Shown here: positions 17,722 to 25,816 of the stretch, one piece after another
Layout of the letters: each line of letters begins with the position of its first letter
How positions within the stretch are numbered: the first letter of the stretch is position 1
Program-made: the position numbers and the translations under genes
The notes under the pieces: model-generated
Databases searched by the model: none
What the model saw: the letters and a program-made list of their open reading frames with translations, nothing else
Told to the model about the DNA's origin: nothing
NCBI GenBank assembly: GCA_964430475.1
Contig: CAYSEQ010000004.1
Span: 1-64,000 of the forward strand
Source of the DNA: CAYSEQ01 sp964430475
Lineage (GTDB): Bacteria > Patescibacteriota > Microgenomatia > UBA8517
DNA length: 64,000 nt
Direction of reading: 5' to 3'

Positions 17722-19083
17722 TTATTGTGGTGAAAGTGTGAATTTTTCTGGTATTTCTGGTACTTCCATAGGTAAGTTAATGTTTGTTGTAAAATCTAGA
17801 TATCCGGAAACGGTTGCAACAAGGGTATAGTTTTGCTGAGTGAGGTTAGCAAAAAAAACTTGGCCAAAATCAGGATCGGAAGATAAGCCCGTCAGCTTTG
17901 TTTGTTCAAATCCGCTCCCAGCATGGGAAAGGGTTGCGGAGACGGAGGCAAGAGGAGTTCCGCTTGTGTCAAAAAAAGCTGCAAGAAACTCTTGGGTTGT
18001 GTTTGGGGAAAGTGCGATTGATAAAGTTATACTTGTGTCAGGAAGTAGATTGACTGGCTGAATAGGATTAGTTCCGGATATGTCATATGGACTTGAGGAT
18101 TCTAGGAACACCCTATAATTATCCCACTCCATATTGTTAAGGATTAAACTTCCCGTGGAGTTTGTAGAAAGATTTTGGTCGTATTTGTAAACAGGTTGCC
18201 CAGAACTGTCTGTTCCAATGGTTTTTTCTCCTACAAGTCTAAAATTTACATCTCCCAGGGGTTCAAAATTGTTCTCTCTTCCTTTAAAGGTTTTTATTGT
18301 AAGAGTTGAAGTTCTGTCGATGCTAAAGCTAATTTCGGTAAGCTGTCCTTCTATAATTGTTTGGTGGGGTTTGCTAGGATTTGCCACTTCAGTGGTTGAA
18401 TATGTCCTTTCGGAGCTAAATCCGGATTTGGTAACAGAAATTTGGTAGCATTCCACACAGGTAGGCGCTCCGGGTAAGATGACCCTTCCGTTAATTGAGG
18501 TTTGGAGGGTTAAGTTTACCGGTGGATTGGTCGAGGCATTGATAGAAACTGATGCTTGTGGGACAGGATTGCCTTGCGAATCAAAAACTATTATTGACAG
18601 CGTTCCTCCGCCAGCAGTAGTTTCTACACCTTTGGGTGCAATGTCTGTTAAGAAAACCACTGGACTATTGCGGGATTTGGCTATTCCTTCCCAGGAGACT
18701 TCGACCCTCACTCTTTTATAGTCAGTACCCAAAAGGTCGTTTGGCACAGTGCCATCGAAGGGGTCGTCTATGTAGACGATAGTGGTTCTAACAGTAAAGT
18801 TTAGTTTGTTTCTAGAAACATTTTCGATTTGAGGAAGAGGCCCTGGTGGAATTCCACCTATTGTTCCTACCTCATCGTATGGTAAATTCCTGATAAGTTC
18901 TATTTTCTCTTGAGCCAAATGCCTTGCGGTGATTCTTGCCCTATTGAAAGAGACTAGGTTATATGAGGTCCCAACAACTGTAAATATTGCTTGAGAAAGG
19001 ATTGAAAAGATGGCAAGAGAGACAAGAACCCCGATTAGTGATTGACCATTTTTTTTGTTTTTTTTGGGCAGGTGTTGTCGCAT
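17722..19083 (-). CDS. PilV-like prepilin with large beta-domain extension
   Basis: 453 residues, much longer than usual minor pilins. The N-terminal signal is NGQSLIGVLVSLAIFSIL. It resembles PilV/PulI, but the mature N-terminal residue would be Gln and the usual Glu5 is Gly. A normal pilin-like stretch (RITARHLAQEKIELIRNLPYDEV) follows. After about residue 155 come two or three carboxypeptidase-regulatory-like or Cna-B-like beta domains (LSIIVFDSQGNPVPQASVSI; FLAAFFDTSGTPLASVSATL). These probably display a beta stalk on the pilus. It is the first gene of the - strand prepilin operon and diverges from pilMN. Confidence 0.8.
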   Translation of the reverse strand: MRQHLPKKNKKNGQSLIGVLVSLAIFSILSQAIFTVVGTSYNLVSFNRARITARHLAQEKIELIRNLPYDEVGTIGGIPPGPLPQIENVSRNKLNFTVRTTIVYIDDPFDGTVPNDLLGTDYKRVRVEVSWEGIAKSRNSPVVFLTDIAPKGVETTAGGGTLSIIVFDSQGNPVPQASVSINASTNPPVNLTLQTSINGRVILPGAPTCVECYQISVTKSGFSSERTYSTTEVANPSKPHQTIIEGQLTEISFSIDRTSTLTIKTFKGRENNFEPLGDVNFRLVGEKTIGTDSSGQPVYKYDQNLSTNSTGSLILNNMEWDNYRVFLESSSPYDISGTNPIQPVNLLPDTSITLSIALSPNTTQEFLAAFFDTSGTPLASVSATLSHAGSGFEQTKLTGLSSDPDFGQVFFANLTQQNYTLVATVSGYLDFTTNINLPMEVPEIPEKFTLSPQ

Positions 19084-19246
19084 TTTTAGGAATTGCTTTA
19101 TTCTTTAAGTATAGAAGCAATTTGTATCTGTCGCAATTTCCTTAAACCCCGATTCTTAATTGAAGTAAGTTTTAACAAATGTAATAATAAAGGTTAGGTG
19201 AAAGTATTAAGTTAGTTAGAAGATAAAAAAATTGTTTTTCCTGTCC

Positions 19247-20653
19247 ATGTTTAGAAAGTCATTTGTCTCACTTTACATAACAAATAAGAAACTGACAATA
19301 TTGCAACTTTCCTCAAATAAGAAAAAGTGTAAGAAGAAGGCTATAGTAAATCTTCCTGAAGGACTTATCATTAATAATCAGGTTCTAGAACCTTCCTTGT
19401 TGGCAAAAATTTTAGAAAAGGCTTGGGTAAATCAGCGTATTCGGGAAAAGGCGGTTGTATTAATCTTGCCTGAGGGGATGTCATTCATTAAAACCTTTGA
19501 ACTCCCAAAGCTTAAAATTAGCGAGTTGGATGAGGCAGTCCGTTGGCAAGCTCAGGAATATTTCCCCTCAAGCTTATCGGAGTTGATTATTGATTGGAAA
19601 ATAATTCGTAGAGAAGAAGAGTATTTCAAGGTTCTTGTGGTAGGTGTCGATAGAAAGACTATGGCTGGGTATGTTTCCGCGGTTGAACAAGCAGGTCTTT
19701 GGCCCCTTGCTGTGATTACCCCTTCAGTTGCCTTTTCATTCCTGCCTAAAAGTGAAAATGGTGTACTTTTAATATACAGAAATTCCGAGAATGTTTTTGT
19801 TTTGATGCAGGGAGAAGAAATTGTTGGGACCTCGGTTTTGCCAGAAGGGGAAGACGAAAAGATACTTAAAACATCGCAGAGGATGCTTAATCATTATAAG
19901 GATGTAAAACTGGATGCGATATGGATTGTCGGGAGTAGAGTGAATGATAAGCTGATTGAGGTTTTCAAATCCACTTTTGGCTTGGATGTTAGTATTCCTC
20001 GTCCAAGGATTGAAGGGATTAGCGAGGCAGAAATTCAAGATTTTTTTGTTCCTTTTGCCTCACAACTTTCGGAAATTGCAGAGCCTTTAGATCCTACATC
20101 TATCAACTTACTACCCAAAAAGTTAGTAGAAAAGTACAAGTTTGAAAGATTAAAGTTGCAGGTTTGGAGTTTAACATTAGCGGTGACTCTTTTTGTCTGG
20201 ATCCCGTTTTTATTTACCTTAGCTTCTTATTTTTTGATTATTCAAGACATAAATACATTAAAATTTCAACTCTCACAAACTAAGAATTCTCAACCTCAAA
20301 GAAGTAGTTTAATAAATGAAATTACGCGAATAAATTCGATTTCCGAAAGAATACTTAAGATAAAGGCATTACAAAAATCGCCTCAAGATATTCTTAGTAA
20401 GATCAATAAAGCTACTCCCCAGGGTCTTGTAGTTAATAGTTATGAAATAGATTTTGAAAAAGGGGTAATACAAGTTTCAGGTGTCGCCAGTGATAGAGAT
20501 GTTTTGATTTCTTTTAAAAATAATCTGGAACTTAATCCAGAATTTACTGGCGTAGATGTACCTATATCCTCTTTCGAGAAAGAAAAGGATATTGAATTTA
20601 ATATGATATTGACTTTTAATGTTGATTCGAAAGTTTCTAAGGTCAGCTCGTGA
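19247..20653 (+). CDS. pilM: PilM-PilN fusion, type IV pilus alignment protein
   Basis: 468 residues in one frame. Residues 1-280 match the actin-like PilM (KTFELPKLKISELDEAVRWQAQEYFP; VVGVDRKTMAGYVSAVEQAGL). At about 286 the text becomes SINLLPKKLVEKYKFERLK, the PilN N-terminal motif that normally docks into PilM. A membrane helix (about 307-330), a coiled coil and a PilN-type periplasmic domain follow. Normally these are two proteins, one cytoplasmic and one in the membrane. The start at ATG 19247 is preferred over TTG 19232. PilO follows 20 bases later. Confidence 0.88.
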   Translation: MFRKSFVSLYITNKKLTILQLSSNKKKCKKKAIVNLPEGLIINNQVLEPSLLAKILEKAWVNQRIREKAVVLILPEGMSFIKTFELPKLKISELDEAVRWQAQEYFPSSLSELIIDWKIIRREEEYFKVLVVGVDRKTMAGYVSAVEQAGLWPLAVITPSVAFSFLPKSENGVLLIYRNSENVFVLMQGEEIVGTSVLPEGEDEKILKTSQRMLNHYKDVKLDAIWIVGSRVNDKLIEVFKSTFGLDVSIPRPRIEGISEAEIQDFFVPFASQLSEIAEPLDPTSINLLPKKLVEKYKFERLKLQVWSLTLAVTLFVWIPFLFTLASYFLIIQDINTLKFQLSQTKNSQPQRSSLINEITRINSISERILKIKALQKSPQDILSKINKATPQGLVVNSYEIDFEKGVIQVSGVASDRDVLISFKNNLELNPEFTGVDVPISSFEKEKDIEFNMILTFNVDSKVSKVSS

Positions 20654-20673
20654 ATTTCTAAAGGCAAAATTAA

Positions 20674-21435
20674 ATGCTAAAGAAAGATAATTTAAAAAAT
20701 AAGTCCGAGACTCGGAAAAATCTTGAAAGCTACCTTACGCACATTAAAGAGCTTCCTCCCACACCTGAGACGCATTATGGCGAAGAGCATAAGAAACCAC
20801 GAAGTAGCATTACTGGTACAGAATACATAAAAGAAAAGGAAGGGGTATCTTCAACAGGGTTAAGGGAGGATGGGTCGAAGGAAGAATTTGTGGATGGGGA
20901 TTTTACTTTGGTTGAGGAAGAAGAGAAAAGATTGCCAGTCTCGTTAAAGGATGTGATCTTGGGCATTTTGAATGTTATTTCAATTGCTGTTTTGATTTTT
21001 GTTCTTATAAAACTGCCTTTAAAAGCAAAAGAGCTAAAAGATTTAAGAATTGAAAGAATCAAAGGTCAAGAAAGCATATCTTACAAGTCTTTTGAGATTG
21101 AAGAATATAAATCTAAGGCAGAAGAGTTAGAAGAATTTTTCCTAAACGAAGAAAAAGTAATAGAATTTGTTAACATGGCAAGTAGGCTAGGTAAGGTTAG
21201 TTTTGCATCTCAGAAACCCGTTAAGGATATAACAGGAAATTTCGGTTTACCAGTAGTAATCGAGCTTGAAGGCACCAGGGATGATCTAGATACGAAACTT
21301 CAAAGTATTGATAATCTGCCTTTTCTATTTAGAGGAGTTAGGGTAGAAATTAGTCCATTAAAAGAGGAAGGTATGATAACATTAAAGTACGGTCTTTTCT
21401 TATATGTTGATGAGAATTTGGGAAAAAATCGATAA
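20674..21435 (+). CDS. pilO: PilO-like pilus alignment protein
   Basis: 253 residues. A long, charged, probably disordered cytoplasmic lead (1-88) precedes one membrane helix (about 90-112), then a coiled coil (about 113-155) and a small alpha/beta periplasmic domain (LPVVIELEGTRDDLDTKLQSIDNLPFLFRGVRVEIS). That matches PilO and its partner role with PilN. The cytoplasmic lead is unusually long. Its 3' end overlaps the next small gene by 32 bases. Confidence 0.75.
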   Translation: MLKKDNLKNKSETRKNLESYLTHIKELPPTPETHYGEEHKKPRSSITGTEYIKEKEGVSSTGLREDGSKEEFVDGDFTLVEEEEKRLPVSLKDVILGILNVISIAVLIFVLIKLPLKAKELKDLRIERIKGQESISYKSFEIEEYKSKAEELEEFFLNEEKVIEFVNMASRLGKVSFASQKPVKDITGNFGLPVVIELEGTRDDLDTKLQSIDNLPFLFRGVRVEISPLKEEGMITLKYGLFLYVDENLGKNR

Positions 21436-21628
21436 ATTTTATTTAGTCTTGATAGGGATTTTAATACCGGTGGCGGTCTTGATGGCTTTCTCTTTCAAAA
21501 CTATATTTTCTGCGTTCTTTTTAGCTAGTGACCTAAGTGAAAAAAACATTGGAAGTGAGGTCAAAATTGATAAGGAGAAGTTTGATGAAGCCTATAATTG
21601 GATAAAGAGTAAGAAGGTCAGTCCTTAG
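21404..21628 (+). CDS. Small single-helix membrane protein of the pilus operon
   Basis: 74 residues. One membrane helix (about 13-35) is followed by a short charged tail ending KKVSP. It overlaps the end of the PilO-like gene by 32 bases and ends 11 bases before the pseudopilin gene, so it is translated with the pilus proteins. No family recognised; position suggests an alignment-complex accessory. ATG at 21410 is an alternative start. Confidence 0.6.
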   Translation: MLMRIWEKIDKFYLVLIGILIPVAVLMAFSFKTIFSAFFLASDLSEKNIGSEVKIDKEKFDEAYNWIKSKKVSP

Positions 21629-21639
21629 GAAATAAGGCG

Positions 21640-22134
21640 GTGAAAAAAGCAAATTACAAGTTGTCTTTCTTAAAATTTAAAGGTAAGGGTTTTACTCTTT
21701 TGGAACTTCTTTTGGTGATGGCTATAATCGGAATTTTGGCTACCACTCTTGTGGTTGCTGTGAACCCAGGTAGACAATTGGCTAAGGCTAGAGACGCTCA
21801 AAGAGAGACTGATCTTATAGCGATTTTAACAGCAGTGATGCAATACGCATCAGAACACAGCGGAGAGCTACCTGATACAGATGGTGATCCTGATACGAAT
21901 AATTTTCCAACTGTAGCTACATGTATTGGGACAGATGTTGGTTGTTTTAATCTTGCGGGTGCTGGGGAGCCCGGTGAGACGATTGTGCCGGTTTATCTTG
22001 TTGAACTGCCTTCAGATCCCAAAACCGGAAATCCACCTGGAAATACAGGATATAGCATTTATGTGGATACCAATGGCCACCTTCATGCTTCAGCTGTTGG
22101 TGAGATAGATAACCCAATTGTAGTTAGTCGTTAG
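21640..22134 (+). CDS. Type IV pseudopilin (probable major pilin)
   Basis: 164 residues. The class III signal GKGFTLLELLLVMAIIGILATTLVVAVNP gives cleavage after Gly17, mature Phe1 and Glu5. The following QLAKARDAQRETDLIAILTAVMQYASEH is the usual pilin helix. A Cys pair (ATCIGTDVGCF) could form a disulfide. The end resembles G-type pseudopilins (LPSDPKTGNPPGNTGYSIYVD). It starts with GTG behind an AGGAAATAAGG ribosome site. It is the last gene of the pilM-O operon and probably encodes the main fibre subunit. Confidence 0.9.
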   Translation: MKKANYKLSFLKFKGKGFTLLELLLVMAIIGILATTLVVAVNPGRQLAKARDAQRETDLIAILTAVMQYASEHSGELPDTDGDPDTNNFPTVATCIGTDVGCFNLAGAGEPGETIVPVYLVELPSDPKTGNPPGNTGYSIYVDTNGHLHASAVGEIDNPIVVSR

Positions 22135-22180
22135 ATTTTAATTAAATTTTAAAATGATATAAATGTTCTAGGATATTTGA

Positions 22181-22186
22181 TAAAAT
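22181..22186 (+). promoter_or_regulatory. -10 box of the 22195 gene; leaderless start
   Basis: TAAAAT lies eight bases before the ATG at 22195. The expected start point is about 22193, so the upstream TTG (22177) would not be transcribed. Confidence 0.4.
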
Positions 22187-22194
22187 ACGATAAA

Positions 22195-23073
22195 ATGGTC
22201 GATTTAATTAAGAAAAAGCTTAGTAAGTCTTATAAAGAAACCTTAAGAGGTAATTTTGTTGACATCAACGATATTCTAATAGAGTTTAATATAGACAAGA
22301 GTAAGTTATTTCCTGTCTGTAGATATCTCTTAGAATCAAGTTCCGATAATATTGTAAACAAATGGCTGACCAAGAAAAAGTATGTTAGGACAGCATTTGT
22401 CTTAAGAGCCTTTTCTAAAAGTTATCCCTTGAATGGACTTAAGAAATCTTTGATGATTGATGCTATGGTAAACATTCTGGATGATTTACTTGATGAAAAA
22501 TTATCTCAGGATGACAAAAAGTTATATGTACTAGAATACCTCAGAGTTTTTTCTAATTTCTTGTCTACCTGTCCTGATAAATATATATTGAAAGCCCTGG
22601 GTAAGTATATTAATAGACTCATAACACTCGCTATCGCAGAATTTGAGTTTTTGAATTTTATTTCCAAGGAGAAGAATAGAAGAAAAATTATAGACTTGTC
22701 TTTCAAATTGTTGAGTTTAAGAAGTCAAGATATTGACATCTTTGTCCAAATTCCCATGCACCTTGATAAGGGATTAAAAAGCGAGAAACTTCTTAAAAAC
22801 TTCAGAATTTTTAGAGTAGTTAACCTCCTGAAAAAAGACTTAGCAGATATAGATCACGATAAGCAAAATAACCAGGAAACATTAGTGACCTACATGTTAA
22901 AAAGAAAAGATTATGAGTTTAAAGGCTTTATAAGTGATTTAAAGGAGAGATTTAAGATTGAGCACGAGAAAGTTTTAAGCAGATACCAGGATAAGAATGC
23001 TAGTGATATTGTTCAAAGGCTGAATAAAATGTTTGAGGAAGAGCTATTAGAGATAGACAATTTAATATTCTAG
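22195..23073 (+). CDS. All-helical hypothetical protein, possibly class I isoprenoid-synthase-like
   Basis: 292 residues with no signal peptide or membrane helix. It is almost entirely helical by composition. An acidic motif LDDLLDEKLS (about residue 94) and a second at DLADIDHDKQNNQ (about residue 216) stand roughly where class I isoprenoid-synthase folds keep their two metal-binding motifs (DDxxD and a Asn/Asp-rich one). The match is weak and the overall family is not recognised. It ends 13 bases before the histidine kinase gene and may be co-transcribed with it. Confidence 0.45.
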   Translation: MVDLIKKKLSKSYKETLRGNFVDINDILIEFNIDKSKLFPVCRYLLESSSDNIVNKWLTKKKYVRTAFVLRAFSKSYPLNGLKKSLMIDAMVNILDDLLDEKLSQDDKKLYVLEYLRVFSNFLSTCPDKYILKALGKYINRLITLAIAEFEFLNFISKEKNRRKIIDLSFKLLSLRSQDIDIFVQIPMHLDKGLKSEKLLKNFRIFRVVNLLKKDLADIDHDKQNNQETLVTYMLKRKDYEFKGFISDLKERFKIEHEKVLSRYQDKNASDIVQRLNKMFEEELLEIDNLIF

Positions 23074-23086
23074 TCAGAAATGAAAA

Positions 23087-24685
23087 ATGCCTGCCAGTAT
23101 AGTTCTTATTAATAAAATTACTGTCTTCCTAATTAATGTAATCAGCCTTACTCTCTTAGTAACGATATTATTCTCTAATCTTAATATTATATTAAAAAGA
23201 ATTTATACCTTGATGATTTTTTTAATGTTGATTTGGGTCGACTTTGCTTTTCTTGCTCGACTTTCAGGTAGTGCAGAGGTTGGATTGTTTTTTATCAGAC
23301 TAGCCTGGTCAATTACCCCCCTGTTGTTTGTCCTTATTTTTGCCTTCATGGTAAACTTCTTTCAAGTTTACGATAGGTATAAGAGGTTAACAGGATTTCT
23401 GTATATTCTCGGAGCCTTATTCCTTTTTATTACTCCATTAACAAATTTGATAATCAAAGATATTTTTTTTCAGCAAGAGATTTTACATATTATGTATGGC
23501 AAGTTAGTATGGTTGTTTTTTGGGGCAGTTGCATTTCTTACTTTTTCAAGTTTTGTAGTCTTAGTAAGGCAGTACAGAGTAAATCCCGCTGACCATAAAT
23601 TGAAAGGTTCAATAGGTTTAATCTTTATAGGGTTGGTAATTTTCTTTGTTGCGAATGCAATTTTCAACATATTTTTCCCCGTGTTTCTTCAAGTCTTTCA
23701 TCTTTATGAATTTGGTGATTACTCTACAATTGTTTTTTTTAGTCTCCTTTCTTATGCAACTGTAAGACATAATATTTTTGGTTTTAAGGTAGCGTTTACA
23801 TCCTTTCTTGCTCTTTTTTTAGGTAGTTTCTTAGTGGTTAATGCCTTAATTTTTAGTCCATCCCTTTCACAGAAAATAACAAACGTCATAGTATTTATAC
23901 TTTATGTGCCTTTTGGTTATCTATTGGTAAGAAGCGTTAAGGTGGAAATTGAGCAAAAGGAAAAGCTCGTACAGTTGAGTGAAAAGCTAAAAGAGCTTGA
24001 CTCTCAAAAAAATGAGTTTATCTCTATGGCAGCTCACGAATTAAGAAGCCCACTAACTGGTATAAAGGGTTATGTTTCGATGATCTTGGAGGGCGATACT
24101 GGAGAAATTCCCAAGAAGGCTAGGGATTTCTTGGTTGATATTAAAAATATCAACGATAGACTAATTAGACTTGTGAACAATATGTTGAATGTAAGTAGGA
24201 TTGAGGAAGGTAGGATGGTCTATCAGATTGAGAGAGAGCATCTATCAAGATTGGTACAAGCGGTTTTTAATCAATTCAAACCCGAAGCCGAAAGAAAAGG
24301 ACTGAGGTTTGAACTCACCATAGAGAAGGGAGTAAAAGATTTGGTTGAGGTTGATACTGATAAAATCCAAGAAGTTATAGGTAACCTTTTGAGTAATGCG
24401 ATTAAGTATACAGAAGAAGGTTTTGTTAAGGTGGCCTTATTACAAAAAGGCAACAATATAGTTTTCGAGGTTAGTGACTCTGGGCCTGGAATTTCTGCCG
24501 AGGAACAGAAGAAACTTTTTCAGAAGTTTCATAGGGTTGAGACGAATGTTGGAAAAACAACAGGGACGGGTTTGGGACTTTATATTTCTAGGCTTTTAAT
24601 AGAAAAATTCAACGGAAAGATTGGCGTTAATTCAAAAGTTGGTGTCGGAAGTACCTTTTGGTTTGAACTACCCTTAGCCAAATAA
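23087..24685 (+). CDS. Membrane histidine kinase with N-terminal 7TM sensor
   Basis: 532 residues. About eight hydrophobic segments in 1-285 fit the 7TM histidine kinase N-terminal region. A short coiled linker leads to HisKA with the phospho-accepting His317 in MAAHELRSPLTGIKG. The ATPase domain has N-box NLLSNAIKYT, G1 DSGPGIS, F-box LFQKF and G2 GTGLGLYIS. It senses a membrane or external cue. The nearest regulator is the lone receiver protein at 25406, about 700 bases on; pairing is inference. Confidence 0.92.
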   Translation: MPASIVLINKITVFLINVISLTLLVTILFSNLNIILKRIYTLMIFLMLIWVDFAFLARLSGSAEVGLFFIRLAWSITPLLFVLIFAFMVNFFQVYDRYKRLTGFLYILGALFLFITPLTNLIIKDIFFQQEILHIMYGKLVWLFFGAVAFLTFSSFVVLVRQYRVNPADHKLKGSIGLIFIGLVIFFVANAIFNIFFPVFLQVFHLYEFGDYSTIVFFSLLSYATVRHNIFGFKVAFTSFLALFLGSFLVVNALIFSPSLSQKITNVIVFILYVPFGYLLVRSVKVEIEQKEKLVQLSEKLKELDSQKNEFISMAAHELRSPLTGIKGYVSMILEGDTGEIPKKARDFLVDIKNINDRLIRLVNNMLNVSRIEEGRMVYQIEREHLSRLVQAVFNQFKPEAERKGLRFELTIEKGVKDLVEVDTDKIQEVIGNLLSNAIKYTEEGFVKVALLQKGNNIVFEVSDSGPGISAEEQKKLFQKFHRVETNVGKTTGTGLGLYISRLLIEKFNGKIGVNSKVGVGSTFWFELPLAK

Positions 24686-24690
24686 ACAGA

Positions 24691-25305
24691 TTAACCCTTT
24701 GACCTTGTTATCACGAAAACAAGCCCAATTAGGCCGGCTAAGGCAAGAAGTGCCGCGAGCCCTGCACGCTTTATAGCAAGGACGAGTTTTTCTCTTGTAG
24801 AAAGTACTTTGGGTGCTTCTTCTTGAGGTTGGGGTCTTTCTGGACTTAATGTAGGCGAAGGTGTTGGTATCTCTTCCTCTTCTTTTTCTAAAAACTCTAT
24901 AGGTTTTACAGTTCCGCGCATCACTACCTTGCCGCTTGGAGTTTTTGTGTCACCTCTTGCCTCAACTGTGACGAATAAGGCAGAGAAAGGAGTTTTGGTT
25001 TTGAACTTTCCTTTTCCCAATCCTAAAGTTCCTAATCGTATAGGATCTTTTCCAGCCTCAAGAGGTTGTGCCCAGACAACATAGTTAAAAATAGTATCAT
25101 CTACTGGATAGATAAGATTCCGACAACTAAAAGGAATTTCAAATTCTAGGTTTTGCATTCTAAGGGAAGCGGCAAAGCATTTATATTTTTCCTGTGTGGT
25201 TGATCTTAGTTCAATCGTCCCTTCGGATGCGGAGGTTATCTTTGCAAATAAAAATAACTCTAGGATGAAGCTCAATATTAAAATTGGAATTTTTGCTATT
25301 TTCAT
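24691..25305 (-). CDS. Secreted protein with C-terminal membrane anchor
   Basis: 204 residues. A signal peptide (1-26, ending ITSASEG) is followed by a beta-rich domain with two Cys (KCFAAS, FSCRNL), a Pro/Thr/Glu-rich linker (about 140-165) and a C-terminal hydrophobic helix (about 177-199) with a short basic tail. The outer domain recalls a small Ig-like or cohesin-like module but is too diverged to assign. It is convergent with the histidine kinase gene (five bases between ends). Confidence 0.65.
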   Translation of the reverse strand: MKIAKIPILILSFILELFLFAKITSASEGTIELRSTTQEKYKCFAASLRMQNLEFEIPFSCRNLIYPVDDTIFNYVVWAQPLEAGKDPIRLGTLGLGKGKFKTKTPFSALFVTVEARGDTKTPSGKVVMRGTVKPIEFLEKEEEEIPTPSPTLSPERPQPQEEAPKVLSTREKLVLAIKRAGLAALLALAGLIGLVFVITRSKG

Positions 25306-25389
25306 AGATTTTTAACTCTTTGTGCTTTCATTTTATAAAGGGTGTAAATAAAAAACAAGTTAGTAATTGAAAGTATTGTTAAATTCGCC

Positions 25390-25395
25390 TAATAT
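25390..25395 (+). promoter_or_regulatory. -10 box of the receiver protein gene
   Basis: TAATAT with expected start at about 25402, four bases before the ATG at 25406. It supports this start over the upstream frame from 25367. Confidence 0.4.
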
Positions 25396-25405
25396 TAATT
25401 TAATT

Positions 25406-25816
25406 ATGGATTCCTACTCAAATCAGCCTGAAAACTCTTTTCCCGGCGAACAAAAGAAAGTCGTTTTTATTGTTGAAGATGATCCTGTCCTTTTAAAAAT
25501 GTATACGGAGAAGTTTACTTTTGAAGGATTTAAGGTGTTGAATGCAAGGGATGGCGAAGAAGCTCTAAAGATTGCAACTTCCGAGAAAGTTGATGTAATT
25601 TTGCTTGACATAATGCTTCCAAGGATGTCTGGAACTGATTTTTTGGAAAAGTTAAGACAAACCCCCGAGGGGAAGGAGATCCCAGTTGTTGCTCTTACTA
25701 ATTTGGCTGAGGAAGATGAGAGGCAAAAAGCATTAAAGCTAGGTGTGGAACAGTATCTTGTTAAGGCGATGAAGACACCGGAGGAGGTTGTAGAGACTGT
25801 AAAAAATTACCTTTAA
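25406..25816 (+). CDS. Stand-alone response-regulator receiver (CheY-like)
   Basis: 136 residues consisting of one receiver domain. The acidic pair is EDD at 24-26, the phosphorylated Asp68 sits in ILLDIMLP, the Thr is in ALTNLA, and the Lys is in YLVKAMKTP. There is no output domain, so it acts by protein contact. Pilus or signalling control is possible given the neighbours, but not shown. Its stop codon overlaps the end of the convergent phosphorylase gene by four bases. Confidence 0.88.
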   Translation: MDSYSNQPENSFPGEQKKVVFIVEDDPVLLKMYTEKFTFEGFKVLNARDGEEALKIATSEKVDVILLDIMLPRMSGTDFLEKLRQTPEGKEIPVVALTNLAEEDERQKALKLGVEQYLVKAMKTPEEVVETVKNYL

